Of a stretch of 64,000 bases of DNA, positions 26,828 to 38,116 are shown in pieces; position 1 is the first letter of the stretch, and each line of letters opens with the position of its first letter. This DNA is from Microbacteriaceae bacterium PS02067 (GTDB lineage Bacteria > Actinomycetota > Actinomycetes > Actinomycetales > Microbacteriaceae), in contig JASCPG010000002.1 in the NCBI GenBank assembly GCA_029960085.1, positions 45,742 through 109,741 on the forward strand, read 5' to 3'. The notes beneath the pieces are model-generated. The model was not told where the DNA came from. It searched no databases and saw only the letters and a program-made list of their open reading frames with translations. Made by a program: the position numbers and the translations under genes.

Positions 26828-27402
26828 GCGGCGGGGCCCTCACCCGACGCCGCCGCGGCGGCATCCGTGGCGGCGGCGACATCTGCCGCGGCTTCGGCGT
26901 CGGGCGTGCCCTCGGCCGGATCCGGCACCGTCGTGCGCGCCGAGTGCTCCCCGGCCTCGCGCTCGCGCCGTCGGCCCTCGCTGAGGAAGGCGAGGCGCCG
27001 CAGCGTCTCCTCGTTGCGCAGGTGCAGCATCGGCGCCCACACGAACCGCGGCAACTTCGCCGCGGTGCCCGCGACGGGTTCCTCGCCCAGCCGCACGACG
27101 CATCCGGTGCCGCGGGGCTTCACCTCGATGACCACGACCCCGCGGCCGAGCGGTCCCGCCTTCGCGCGCAGCTTCATCCGGTGCGGCGGCGACCACTCCA
27201 CGATCTGGGTGTCGTCGTCCAGCAGGATCGGCCACCCGCCCAGCGAATGGTGGATGTGCGCGCCTTCGGCCGGCCACTCCGGATCGACGTCGCGCATGCG
27301 CGCGGCACCCACCACCCAGACCGGATAGAACCAGCCGTCGCCGAGCACGGCGAACACGTCGTCAGGGGTGCAGTCGAACAGTCTCACGCTGGCGGTCGCC
27401 AT
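26824..27402 (-). CDS. SRPBCC-fold (polyketide cyclase/START-like) protein
   Basis: A 192 aa protein. Residues 1-140 fit the SRPBCC ligand-binding fold (MATASVRLFDCTPDDVFAVL, then WPILLDDDTQIVEWSPPHRM), which holds hydrophobic ligands. The last 50 residues are a charged helix then an Ala/Glu-rich low-complexity tail. GAGGAGG stands 5-10 bp upstream of the ATG at 27402, which fixes the start. It is translationally coupled with the downstream oxidoreductase, suggesting the two handle the same lipid-like ligand; this is inference. Confidence 0.85.
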   Translation of the reverse strand: MATASVRLFDCTPDDVFAVLGDGWFYPVWVVGAARMRDVDPEWPAEGAHIHHSLGGWPILLDDDTQIVEWSPPHRMKLRAKAGPLGRGVVVIEVKPRGTGCVVRLGEEPVAGTAAKLPRFVWAPMLHLRNEETLRRLAFLSEGRRREREAGEHSARTTVPDPAEGTPDAEAAADVAAATDAAAAASGEGPAA

Positions 27403-27488
27403 GGGGCCTCCTCGGGTGGGGCGGTCCCTCTCGATGCTACGGGGCGGACCCGGAATCCGAGCGGGGGTTGACGCGGCCGCGCGGGGCG

Positions 27489-28196
27489 TCAGTCTCCCGG
27501 TGTCAGCACGAGCGTGTCGACCGCGGATGCCTCGACGCGCTCGCGCGTGAACAGCCACGGCGTCTGGCGGCCGTGCTGCCACGCGTCGAACTGGTCGTCG
27601 TAGTTCGGGTGGAAGGCGTGACCGCTCGTGCCGGTGAGGTGGTTCCACCGCGACGCGTCGAGATCGGAGAGGTCGATCGTCATGCGCATGGAGGGCACGG
27701 TCGTCGTCGCGAACGAGCCGCTGCCGAGCATCCACCCGGTCGCATCGACGACGGAGGCGCCGCCGCCGACGGGGAACGGCCCGCGGTTGAACAGGGCCTC
27801 GATCGGCGCGATGCCGCTCTTGCCGAACGTGCCGCTGGTGAGGGTGATCGCGTGCAGCGAGCCCCAGTTCCAGGCATCCGGGTCGTCGCCCTGCAGCGCG
27901 ACGAGCCGCGCGGACGCGTCGGTCGCGGCCCGTTCGAGCATCTCGCGCTGACCGTCGACGCCGATCGTGTCGTTGGTCCACCAGTCCGAGTCGGGCTCGT
28001 CGAGCAGCCGGTCGACGACGACGAACAGCCGGCTCTGCCCCGACAGGCCGACCGGGTGCGCACGCCGGGCGAACAGGTCGGAGGCGAGCTCGTCCCACAG
28101 CACGTTCGCGAAGGCGGCGGCCGACGAGTCGGCCCCGTTCTGGGCATCCCACCCGGCGCCCCCCAGGAGAAAGACCGTCCTGGCATCTATGCGCAC
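27489..28196 (-). pseudogene. Penicillin acylase family remnant, C-terminal part only
   Basis: A 235 aa frame that matches only the C-terminal third of penicillin/acyl-homoserine lactone acylases (Ntn hydrolases, usually about 700-850 aa). Recognisable pieces are PIEALFNRGPFPVGGG, VPSMRMTIDLSDLDASRW and TSGHAFHPNYDDQFDAW. The signal peptide, alpha chain and the catalytic Ser of the beta chain are all absent, and only 36 bp separate the frame from the tetR stop. It is therefore probably a deletion remnant, although the remaining frame is clean and might be recently truncated. Confidence 0.8.
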
Positions 28197-28232
28197 CCCT
28201 CGCTGCTGGTGGGCACGGGTGCGCGCGGCGCT

Positions 28233-28859
28233 TTAGCTCTCGCCGAGGATCTCCGGGTGCGCGTCGAGCAGGGCGACCTGCTCCTGCCACGACAGACCGA
28301 CGATGCTGAGCACGACCCGCACGACCGCCGCGTCGGCGTGCGCGGTGGTCAGCCGCAGCTCGCGGAGGGTCGCGCGGGCGGTCTCCTCGATGAGGAATGC
28401 CAGCAGTTCCGGCGGCACGTCGCCGCGGAACGCGCCGGAGGCGACGCCCTCCCGGGTCAGCTCGCGCACCCGCCGGCGCAGCGGCGCGAGCGAGCGCATC
28501 GTCTGGGCCACGTGCGCGTCGTCGAGCGCGATGTTCGCCGAGGCGCGCACGGCGGATGCCTCGCGCCACAGTTGCGCCGCCATGTGCGCGAGCGCGACCC
28601 GCGGGTCGGGGTCGTCGGTGGCCTCGGCGATCGTGTTGAAGCGCCCGGCGCCGATTGCGATCACCTCGCGAAGGAGGCTCTCCCGATCGGAGAAGTGGCC
28701 GTACAGCGCCCGGCGCGAGAGCCCCGCCGACTGCGCGATCGCGTCGAGCGAGGCGTGCGGGTCGCGCGCGAGCACGGTCTGCGCCGCGGCGAGGAGGGCC
28801 GCCCGGTTCGCCGTCGCGTCGCGGCGACGCCCGGGCGCGGTGGAGATGGTTCGGGCCAT
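28233..28859 (-). CDS. TetR-family transcriptional regulator
   Basis: A 208 aa repressor. The N-terminal helix-turn-helix is ASLDAIAQSAGLSRRALYGHF (split around residues 36-56), and the rest is the helical ligand domain. It is the third gene of an operon with two YhgE/Pip-type genes, 8 bp downstream of the second. The perfect palindrome at the operon promoter (33918-33935) is its most likely operator, giving autoregulation. The inducer is unknown; a membrane-active compound would fit the context. Confidence 0.9.
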   Translation of the reverse strand: MARTISTAPGRRRDATANRAALLAAAQTVLARDPHASLDAIAQSAGLSRRALYGHFSDRESLLREVIAIGAGRFNTIAEATDDPDPRVALAHMAAQLWREASAVRASANIALDDAHVAQTMRSLAPLRRRVRELTREGVASGAFRGDVPPELLAFLIEETARATLRELRLTTAHADAAVVRVVLSIVGLSWQEQVALLDAHPEILGES

Positions 28860-28867
28860 GGCATCCC

Positions 28868-31054
28868 TCACATGAGCTTCGTCGAGGCCATCGCGTCGAC
28901 GAGCCCGCGGTTGAACGAGACGAGCGGTCGCCGCAGCACGAGCCCGAGCAGCAGCGTCGGCACGAGGAAGGCGAGGAGGAGCCCGATCGAGATCCAGAAG
29001 TCGGCGCCGTACGTGCCCGCGATCGCCGAGCGCATCGCCGAGATCGCGTGCGTCGCCGGCAGGAACGGGCTGACGTTCTGGAACCACGCCGGCAGCAGCT
29101 GCAGCGGATACGCACCTCCCGATCCGGAGATCTGGATCACGAGCAGCAGCACCGCGAGCGCCTTGCCGGCATTGCCGAACGCGACGACGAACGTGTAGAT
29201 GATGAGCGTGAACACGAGCGAGGTCACCCACCCCGCCAGAAGCAGCAGAAACGGATGCGCGGGCTCGATCCGCACGAACAGGATAAGACCCAGGATCACG
29301 AGGGTCGACTGCGCGAGCCCGGTCACGGCGAAGATGCCGTACCGGCCGAGGTACTTCTGCGTCGACGACAGCTCGGGCTCGTCGGGCAGCGCGTCGCGGC
29401 TCACGTCGACGCGGATCGCGACGGTCATGAGGAGCGCCCCGACCCAGAGGGCCAGCACGATGTACAGCGGCGCCATGCCCGCGCCGAAGCTCACCACGGG
29501 GAACACCTCGACCCGGTCGACGCGCACCGGCTCGGCGAGCGAGGTGGCCAGCACGCTCGGGTCCGACCCGATGATCTCGCTGAGCCCGGCGAGGTCGCCG
29601 GTCTTCGCCGCGTTCGCGATCGCCTGCTGCACGGCGTCGAACTTCGCCGCGGCGTCGGTGAGGGCCGTGCTGAGCCGCCCCGTCACCTGCTCGGCGCCCT
29701 GCAGCGCGCCGACGATCGAATCGGATGCCCCGGAGAGCCCCGACGCCGCCTGCGCGAGGTCGCCGCGCACCGCCGAGATGTCGTCGTCGATGACGGAGAG
29801 GGTGTCGCCCAAGGCATCCAGCTGCGGCTTCAGGGTGCCCGTGTACGAGTCCTCCGCCTGCGCGATCGCCTGCTGCGCCTGCGCGACGAGGTCCTTCACC
29901 TTCTGATGGGATGCCTGGGCGTCGGCGTTCCCCGCGGTGATGTCGGCCGCGGCCTGTGCGAGCGAGTCGTGCACGGCCTGCTGGCGGGCGATCGCACGGT
30001 CGAGCTGGGCGACCACGTCGTCGAGCGCCGGCTGCGCCGCCGGGGGCAGCTGCGGCCGCACGTCGTCGACGAGCGTCGTGCGGAGAGCGGCCGCGTCGTC
30101 GATCTGCTTCTGCACCCGCGCGGCGATGGTGGTGAGCGCGTCGGCCTGGCTGCCCGTGAGGTTGCCGACCTGCGTGTAGAGGTCGTCGACGCTCGTCCCG
30201 ACGGCGGCGTATCCCTGCGCCGTCGTGCGGAGGGCGTCGGCGACCGCGCCCGTCGCCGACTGCAGCGTCTCGCCCAGCTGCCGGGCGGCGCCCGCGCCGC
30301 TGCCCGCGGCGTCGGAGGCGTCGCCGAACGCGTCGCCCGCGCCCGAGACGAGAGCCGAGGCGCTCTGCGCGAGCGGGATCGTGCCCTGGACGAGCGTCTG
30401 GAACATGTCGGCGGTCTGCGCGCCGGCGCGCAGCTGTGTCGCGAGCGACCCGACGCGGGCTTCGACGCGGGCGAGCGCCGCCTGGGTGTCGGCGTCGGTC
30501 AGGTAGTCCGACAGTGAGGAGATGAGGCTCAGAGCGACATCGCTGAGCGTTTCGGTGAACACCGAGCTGATCTGCGCCGAGACCCCCTCGGCGCCCTGGC
30601 CGGTGATCTTCGGGGCGAGGGCGTTCTTCTTCTCGTTGGTGTAGTAGGCCAGCTCGGTGCGCTGGGCGCCGTCGGCGTAGAACGTCAGCATGTCGGCGCT
30701 GAACGTGGGCGGCAGCACGATCGCCGCGTAGTACCGGCCCGACTTGGTGCCGTCGATCGCGTCGTCCTCCGAGGTGATCACCCAGTTGAGCTGATCGTTC
30801 GCGCGCAGCTGCGAGAGCACCTGCTCGCCGACGTTCACGCGGATCGGCACGAGGTCGCTCTGGTACCCCTCGTCGGTCGAGGCGACCGCGACGGTGAGGT
30901 GCTTCGTGTTGCCGAACGGGTCCCAGCTGGCGAGCACGTTGAACCACGTGAACAGCGACGGGATCACCACGAGCCCGAACATCACGATGATCGCCATGAC
31001 GTTCATCACCGAGTGCCGCAGGTCGCGGCGGATCAGATGCAGGATGCCTCTCAT
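28868..31054 (-). CDS. YhgE/Pip family membrane protein
   Basis: A 728 aa protein of the YhgE/Pip (phage infection protein) family, related to EsaA/YueB of type VII secretion and to ABC-2 permeases. One membrane segment near residues 18-40 precedes a conserved outer portion (FGNTKHLTVAVASTDEGY) and a long Ala/Gln/Asp-rich coiled-coil region (about 180-500). Five C-terminal segments (about 510-720) follow. Its start overlaps the preceding paralogue by 4 bp. Family members serve as phage receptors or envelope factors in Firmicutes; the role here is unproven. Confidence 0.88.
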   Translation of the reverse strand: MRGILHLIRRDLRHSVMNVMAIIVMFGLVVIPSLFTWFNVLASWDPFGNTKHLTVAVASTDEGYQSDLVPIRVNVGEQVLSQLRANDQLNWVITSEDDAIDGTKSGRYYAAIVLPPTFSADMLTFYADGAQRTELAYYTNEKKNALAPKITGQGAEGVSAQISSVFTETLSDVALSLISSLSDYLTDADTQAALARVEARVGSLATQLRAGAQTADMFQTLVQGTIPLAQSASALVSGAGDAFGDASDAAGSGAGAARQLGETLQSATGAVADALRTTAQGYAAVGTSVDDLYTQVGNLTGSQADALTTIAARVQKQIDDAAALRTTLVDDVRPQLPPAAQPALDDVVAQLDRAIARQQAVHDSLAQAAADITAGNADAQASHQKVKDLVAQAQQAIAQAEDSYTGTLKPQLDALGDTLSVIDDDISAVRGDLAQAASGLSGASDSIVGALQGAEQVTGRLSTALTDAAAKFDAVQQAIANAAKTGDLAGLSEIIGSDPSVLATSLAEPVRVDRVEVFPVVSFGAGMAPLYIVLALWVGALLMTVAIRVDVSRDALPDEPELSSTQKYLGRYGIFAVTGLAQSTLVILGLILFVRIEPAHPFLLLLAGWVTSLVFTLIIYTFVVAFGNAGKALAVLLLVIQISGSGGAYPLQLLPAWFQNVSPFLPATHAISAMRSAIAGTYGADFWISIGLLLAFLVPTLLLGLVLRRPLVSFNRGLVDAMASTKLM

Positions 31055-33897
31055 GCCTGCTCGCCTCCTTCGCGCCGGGTCTCGGGGGTGTCGGTGGGTT
31101 CGTCGGTGTGGATGGGGTCGGCGGTTTCGGTGGTGGGCTCCGTCGTCGCGACGGCGTCCGCGCCGGCTTCGGCCGGGCTGAACAGGCGGGTGAGCACGGC
31201 GCCGTCCGGCTCGTCGGACTGCGCGGACGCGTCGGACTCGGCGGACTCGCTCGTCTCAGAGACATCCGTCTCAGAGACATCCGTCGCGGGGGCATCCGTC
31301 TCCGGGGCATCCACAGCGGAGGCATCCACCTCTGCGGTGTCCACCACCGTCGCCGTGCCGGTCGCCACGCCGTCGTGGCGCATCGCGCGGCGCAGCTCCG
31401 CGTCGCCCATGCCGGCGAGCTCGGCGGCGGCCTCGAAGCTGTGGCTCACGTATTCGAGCGCGACGAGGAAGGCGATGAGGATGAGGCACCACAGCATCCA
31501 GAGGAAGAGGAGCGTCGCGCTCTGCTCGTGCAGGAGCCAGGCGATGAGGCCGAGCACGACCATGCCCGCGAGGCCCGCCAGCAGGGCGATCCGCAGGAGG
31601 GTCGGGTAGCGCTCGACGAACGGTCGTGCGCGGCGGTCGAGCCGGTTGCGGAACTCGCCGCGGTCGGCGAGGGCGTGGATCACGTCGGTGAGGCGGTAGC
31701 CGCGGCCGACGACCTGCACGTCCTCGCCGATGAGGAGATCTGTCGCGATCACCTCGCGGTTGAAGAGACGGTTGAGGTATGCCAGGCGACGGCGCAGCAC
31801 GAGACCCACGATCCAGGCCAGCACCACGAAGATGGCGAGCGCGCCCATGAAGCGCCACCAGTGTGCCCCGTAGAAGCCGGCGATCGTCTCGCGCATCGCG
31901 TCGATGCCGTACGTGAACGGCAGGAACGGGTAGATGTTGCGGAAGAACTGCGGCATCAGCTCGATCGGATAGAGCCCCGAGGCGCCCGGGATCTGCATGA
32001 TCACCAGCAGCACGCACAGGCCCCGCCCGACATGGCCGAACGCCACGCACAGCGCGTAGATGATGCTGACGTAGGCGAGCGAGATGAGGATGCCCGTGCC
32101 GACGAACGCGACCGCGCTCGCCGTCTGCACGCCGATGATGAGGTCGCCGACGCACACGACGATCGCCTGCAGCACCCCGAGCGAGGCGAACAGCAGGAAG
32201 CGCCCGACATAGGCCTCGCCGACGCGGATCGGGGCGACGCCCTCGGTGTCGACCTCGACCTTGAAGATGACCATCATCACGAACGCGCCGATCCACAGCG
32301 AGAGGTTCGTGAAGAGGGCCGCCATCGCCGACCCGTACGAGGAGACCGGGAACACGGCGTGCTCGGCGACGTCGACCGGGGTCGCGATGAACTGAGCGAT
32401 CTGCTGCGGGTCGAGGCCGGTGACGGTGCCGAGGGTGTTCCACGCCGAGGCAGAGCCGAGGGCGAGCACGTCGGTGCGGGCATCGCCGAGCCCGGTCTGG
32501 ATCCCCCCGAGAGTGCCGTCGAGGCTGTCGAGCGCCGCCCCGGTGGCGACGAGCTGGGTGTCGAGTCCCGCCAGGAGCGTGCCGGCCTGGGTGAGCTGCG
32601 CGCGCTGCGCGTCGATCGCGGCCGAGAATCCGCCGGCGCTCGTCGACAGCGTCGCCATCGCGCTCGTGAGCGCGGGGATCGACTGGGTGAGCGCGTCGCG
32701 CAGGCCGGTCGACGAGGCCTGCGCGCCCTGGACGGCCGTGTTCACGGCATCCGCCGTCTTCTGCACGGCCTGCACCGCCGAGGCGGTGTCGTCGTTCATC
32801 GCCTTCAGGTCGGCGAGGAGCTGCTGGTCGGCCTGGTTCTGCTGCTCGAGGGCCGTCAGCACCTGCTGCAGCTGCTGGGCGACGGCGGGGTCGAGTCCGC
32901 CCTGATCGAGGAGCGTCTGCAGCTGCGCGATCGCCGCCGCGTTGGCGTCGGCGACGGCGGTGACGTCGTCGATCGCGGTGTCGATGCGGGCCGAGGCCTG
33001 ACCGAGGGTCTGCGTGACCTGGGTGACCGAGATGTGCGCCTGCGCCGAGGCGTCCGCCAGCAGCGTCGCGCCCTGCACGTAGGCGGAGGTGGCGGCGTCG
33101 GTGAACGAGAGCACGTCGCGCTGCGCCTGCGCGATGATCGTCTGCGCCTGGCCGAGCGCGGTCTGCACGTCGCCGAGGGTGGTGTCGACGTCGGACAGGG
33201 TCGACTGCGCACCCCTCAGCGAACCGCGCGAGCGTTCGAGCCCGCCCTTCATGTCGGTGATGCTCTGGCGGGCCGAGGCGACCTGGGCGGAGGCCTGGTC
33301 GAACGCGTTCAGGCCGTCGTTCTTGGCGTTCAGCAGCTTCAGCTGCACGTCGTCGCCGGCATCCTTCAGCTCGGTCGTCGCCGCCTCGGCGACCTGCTCG
33401 ATGAACGCGCTGCTGATCTTGTCGTTCACGCCCGCGGCGCCGACGTCGGTGATCTTCGGGGCGATCGCGCTGGCCTTCTCGTTGACGTAGTAGGTCAGCG
33501 CGGGCTGGGTGAAGGTGCCCGTCGTGATGCTGAGCAGGTCGGAGCTGAAGCTTCGCGGAATGATGATCGCGGCGTAGACCTCGCCCGAGCGCACCGCCTC
33601 GCGGGCTTCGTCCTCGCCCATGAACTGCCAGCCGAGCTGGTGGTCGTCATGCAGCTGGTCGACGACCTGCGCGCCGACGTCGATGGGGCCGGTCAGGTCG
33701 GAGCGGGCGCCCTCGTCGAGGTTGACGACCGCGACGCCGATGCTGCCGGTGTTCGCGTACGGGTCCCAGAACGCGGTGATGTTGAACCACGCGTAGAGCG
33801 CCGGGGTGAGCAGCACCCCGAGCACGATGACCCAGGTGCGGCGCGCGCGGAAGATCCGCGTGACATCACGCCGGAAGACCCGCACACTCTTTCGCAC
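31051..33897 (-). CDS. YhgE/Pip family membrane protein, long form
   Basis: A 948 aa paralogue of the downstream gene with the same layout: N-terminal segment (TWVIVLGVLLTPALYAWFNI), conserved FWDPYANTGSIGVAVVNLDEG, coiled-coil middle (about 170-520) and five C-terminal segments. It then adds an extra module of about 220 residues with two further segments and a Ser/Glu/Asp-rich acidic tail containing ETDVSET-like repeats. GTG at 33897 (VRKSVRVFRRDV) is chosen because an upstream start would run through the operator palindrome. It leads the operon with its paralogue and tetR. Confidence 0.87.
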   Translation of the reverse strand: MRKSVRVFRRDVTRIFRARRTWVIVLGVLLTPALYAWFNITAFWDPYANTGSIGVAVVNLDEGARSDLTGPIDVGAQVVDQLHDDHQLGWQFMGEDEAREAVRSGEVYAAIIIPRSFSSDLLSITTGTFTQPALTYYVNEKASAIAPKITDVGAAGVNDKISSAFIEQVAEAATTELKDAGDDVQLKLLNAKNDGLNAFDQASAQVASARQSITDMKGGLERSRGSLRGAQSTLSDVDTTLGDVQTALGQAQTIIAQAQRDVLSFTDAATSAYVQGATLLADASAQAHISVTQVTQTLGQASARIDTAIDDVTAVADANAAAIAQLQTLLDQGGLDPAVAQQLQQVLTALEQQNQADQQLLADLKAMNDDTASAVQAVQKTADAVNTAVQGAQASSTGLRDALTQSIPALTSAMATLSTSAGGFSAAIDAQRAQLTQAGTLLAGLDTQLVATGAALDSLDGTLGGIQTGLGDARTDVLALGSASAWNTLGTVTGLDPQQIAQFIATPVDVAEHAVFPVSSYGSAMAALFTNLSLWIGAFVMMVIFKVEVDTEGVAPIRVGEAYVGRFLLFASLGVLQAIVVCVGDLIIGVQTASAVAFVGTGILISLAYVSIIYALCVAFGHVGRGLCVLLVIMQIPGASGLYPIELMPQFFRNIYPFLPFTYGIDAMRETIAGFYGAHWWRFMGALAIFVVLAWIVGLVLRRRLAYLNRLFNREVIATDLLIGEDVQVVGRGYRLTDVIHALADRGEFRNRLDRRARPFVERYPTLLRIALLAGLAGMVVLGLIAWLLHEQSATLLFLWMLWCLILIAFLVALEYVSHSFEAAAELAGMGDAELRRAMRHDGVATGTATVVDTAEVDASAVDAPETDAPATDVSETDVSETSESAESDASAQSDEPDGAVLTRLFSPAEAGADAVATTEPTTETADPIHTDEPTDTPETRREGGEQA

Positions 33898-33917
33898 GCG
33901 TCCATCGTACAACCAGT

Positions 33918-33935
33918 TTGCACACCGGTGTGCAA
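33918..33935. promoter_or_regulatory. TetR operator candidate
   Basis: TTGCACACCGGTGTGCAA is a perfect 18 bp palindrome, 20 bp upstream of the GTG of the yhgE-yhgE-tetR operon. TACGAT on the minus strand (complement of 33904-33909) could be the -10, so a bound repressor would block RNA polymerase. Confidence 0.78.
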
Positions 33936-34015
33936 GTTCTTGGGGGGTGGGGGTTGATTGGGGCTGGCGTGTCCCGGGTGGGCGGGCGCGGGGGCAGGGG
34001 TCGCGGGGCGCGGCC

Positions 34016-34113
34016 GTGCACAATGCAGGAGATTCGCGCACGCCGGTGCGCGGGTGCCGCGTCTTTCCGGGGTCACCGCCGCGGCGCGCGTCCGGATCTC
34101 CTGCATTGCGCAC
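34016..34113. repeat. 98 bp inverted-repeat element
   Basis: GTGCACAATGCAGGAGAT (34016-34033) and ATCTCCTGCATTGCGCAC (34096-34113) pair over 17 of 18 positions, with a GC-rich interior containing further short palindromes. Its TGCAGGA-type termini resemble those of the three elements near 46.1-46.5 kb, but the interiors differ. Confidence 0.7.
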
Positions 34114-34220
34114 GCACGTGTCGGCGCACGCCGCGCGCGGAGGGTCGCGGCCCGGGCGGTTAGGCGCGGCGCGGGTCGAGTGGGTCGCGGTGTGAGGGTG
34201 CTGAGTCCGGGCCCGGCCGG

Positions 34221-37059
<2,839 letters not shown>

Positions 37060-37060
<1 letters not shown>

Positions 37061-38100
37061 TGCGGTTGCTCCTCGGGGCGTATACCTCCGATATGGAGGG
37101 AACGGCCGACGGCATCGGAGTCCTGCGTGCAGGCTCGGCCGATGATGCGCTTGCAGGTGGTGAACTCTCGTTCGGCGGCACGGCAGCCCGGGCGGCATCG
37201 CCATCGTGGCTCGCATGGCATCCCACGCAAGATGTCGTGTATGCCGCTCAGGAAGCCGCCGGCACGGTGCGGGCGTTCGCACGCACGGGCGAGGAGTCGT
37301 TCGCTCCGCTCGGGGCCGCCGTGCCCGTGGGAAGCGCTGTCTGTCATGTCGCTACATCTCCCTCTGGGCGTTCCCTGGTCGCCTCGTGCTACGGCGACGG
37401 GCGAGTGGTCGCGGTGCCGCTCGCCGCCGATGGAGCCCTCATCGGTTCCCAGGTCGCGGTCAGCGACGTCGCTGACGACGCATATGCAGATCTCGGCATG
37501 TCAGCGCGGGTCCCGCACGCCCACCAGGCACGGTTCGTCCCGGGTGCACTGGTCTCGACCGACCTCGGTGCGGACAGCGTGCGCGTGTGGGCGGCCACGG
37601 GAGGAGCGCTGAACCAGCGCCAGGCCGTCGATCTGCCACGCGGGAGCGGTCCACGTCACACGGTCTGGCACCCGAGCGGGCATCTGTACGTCGTGACGGA
37701 GTACTCGAACGAGGTTTTCGTCCTGCGGCCCGCCGCGAGCGGGGCATGGTCGCTCGTCGCGGGCACGCAGATCATCGGGACCCAGGAAGGGGTGGACTTC
37801 CCCGCCGAGATTGCGCTCTCGCGCGACGCGGCCTTCGTCTCGGTGAGCATTCGGGGCAGCAACACGATCGCGGTCCTCCGCGTCGGCAGCGTCGGATCCG
37901 CATTGACGACGGTCGCTCTCGTCGAATCGGGAGTCGACTGGCCGCGCCACCACGTGATCGAGCGCGACACGCTGCTCGTGGCCGGGCAGCGCTCGAATGA
38001 CATCACCTCGTTGACAATCGACGAGCGCACCGGGGTCCCCGGTCGGGTGCGCCGTCGCGTCGAGGCACCCAGCCCCGCCATGCTTCTCGCCGACCGATGA
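37060..38100 (+). CDS. Lactonase family seven-bladed beta-propeller protein
   Basis: A 346 aa protein resembling the 6-phosphogluconolactonase (Pgl/YbhE) and 3-carboxymuconate cyclase group. Repeating propeller blades are visible (GAYTSDMEGTADGIGV, ASPSWLAWHPTQDVVYAAQE, GPRHTVWHPSGHLYVVTEYSNEV), including the conserved HAHQ-type metal or active-site segment VPHAHQARF. No signal peptide is seen. ATG overlaps the purA TGA by one base, so it is translated from the purA message; the biochemical link is not obvious. Confidence 0.85.
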
Positions 38101-38116
38101 TGGTGCGGCCCGACCG

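Larger units (their letters stand above)
33898..34220. other. Intergenic region with operator and palindromic element, no gene
   Basis: This 323 bp spacer between the yhgE operon and the argG 3' end contains the TetR operator and one long inverted-repeat element, listed separately. The rest is G/C-rich without a plausible reading frame. Confidence 0.7.

Noticed and set aside
27489..28196. Functional penicillin acylase
   Set aside because: The alpha chain and the N-terminal catalytic Ser of the beta chain are missing.
31108..33957. 949-codon plus-strand frame opposite the yhgE gene
   Set aside because: It is the antisense shadow of a recognisable YhgE/Pip protein and has Arg/Gly/Glu-biased composition.
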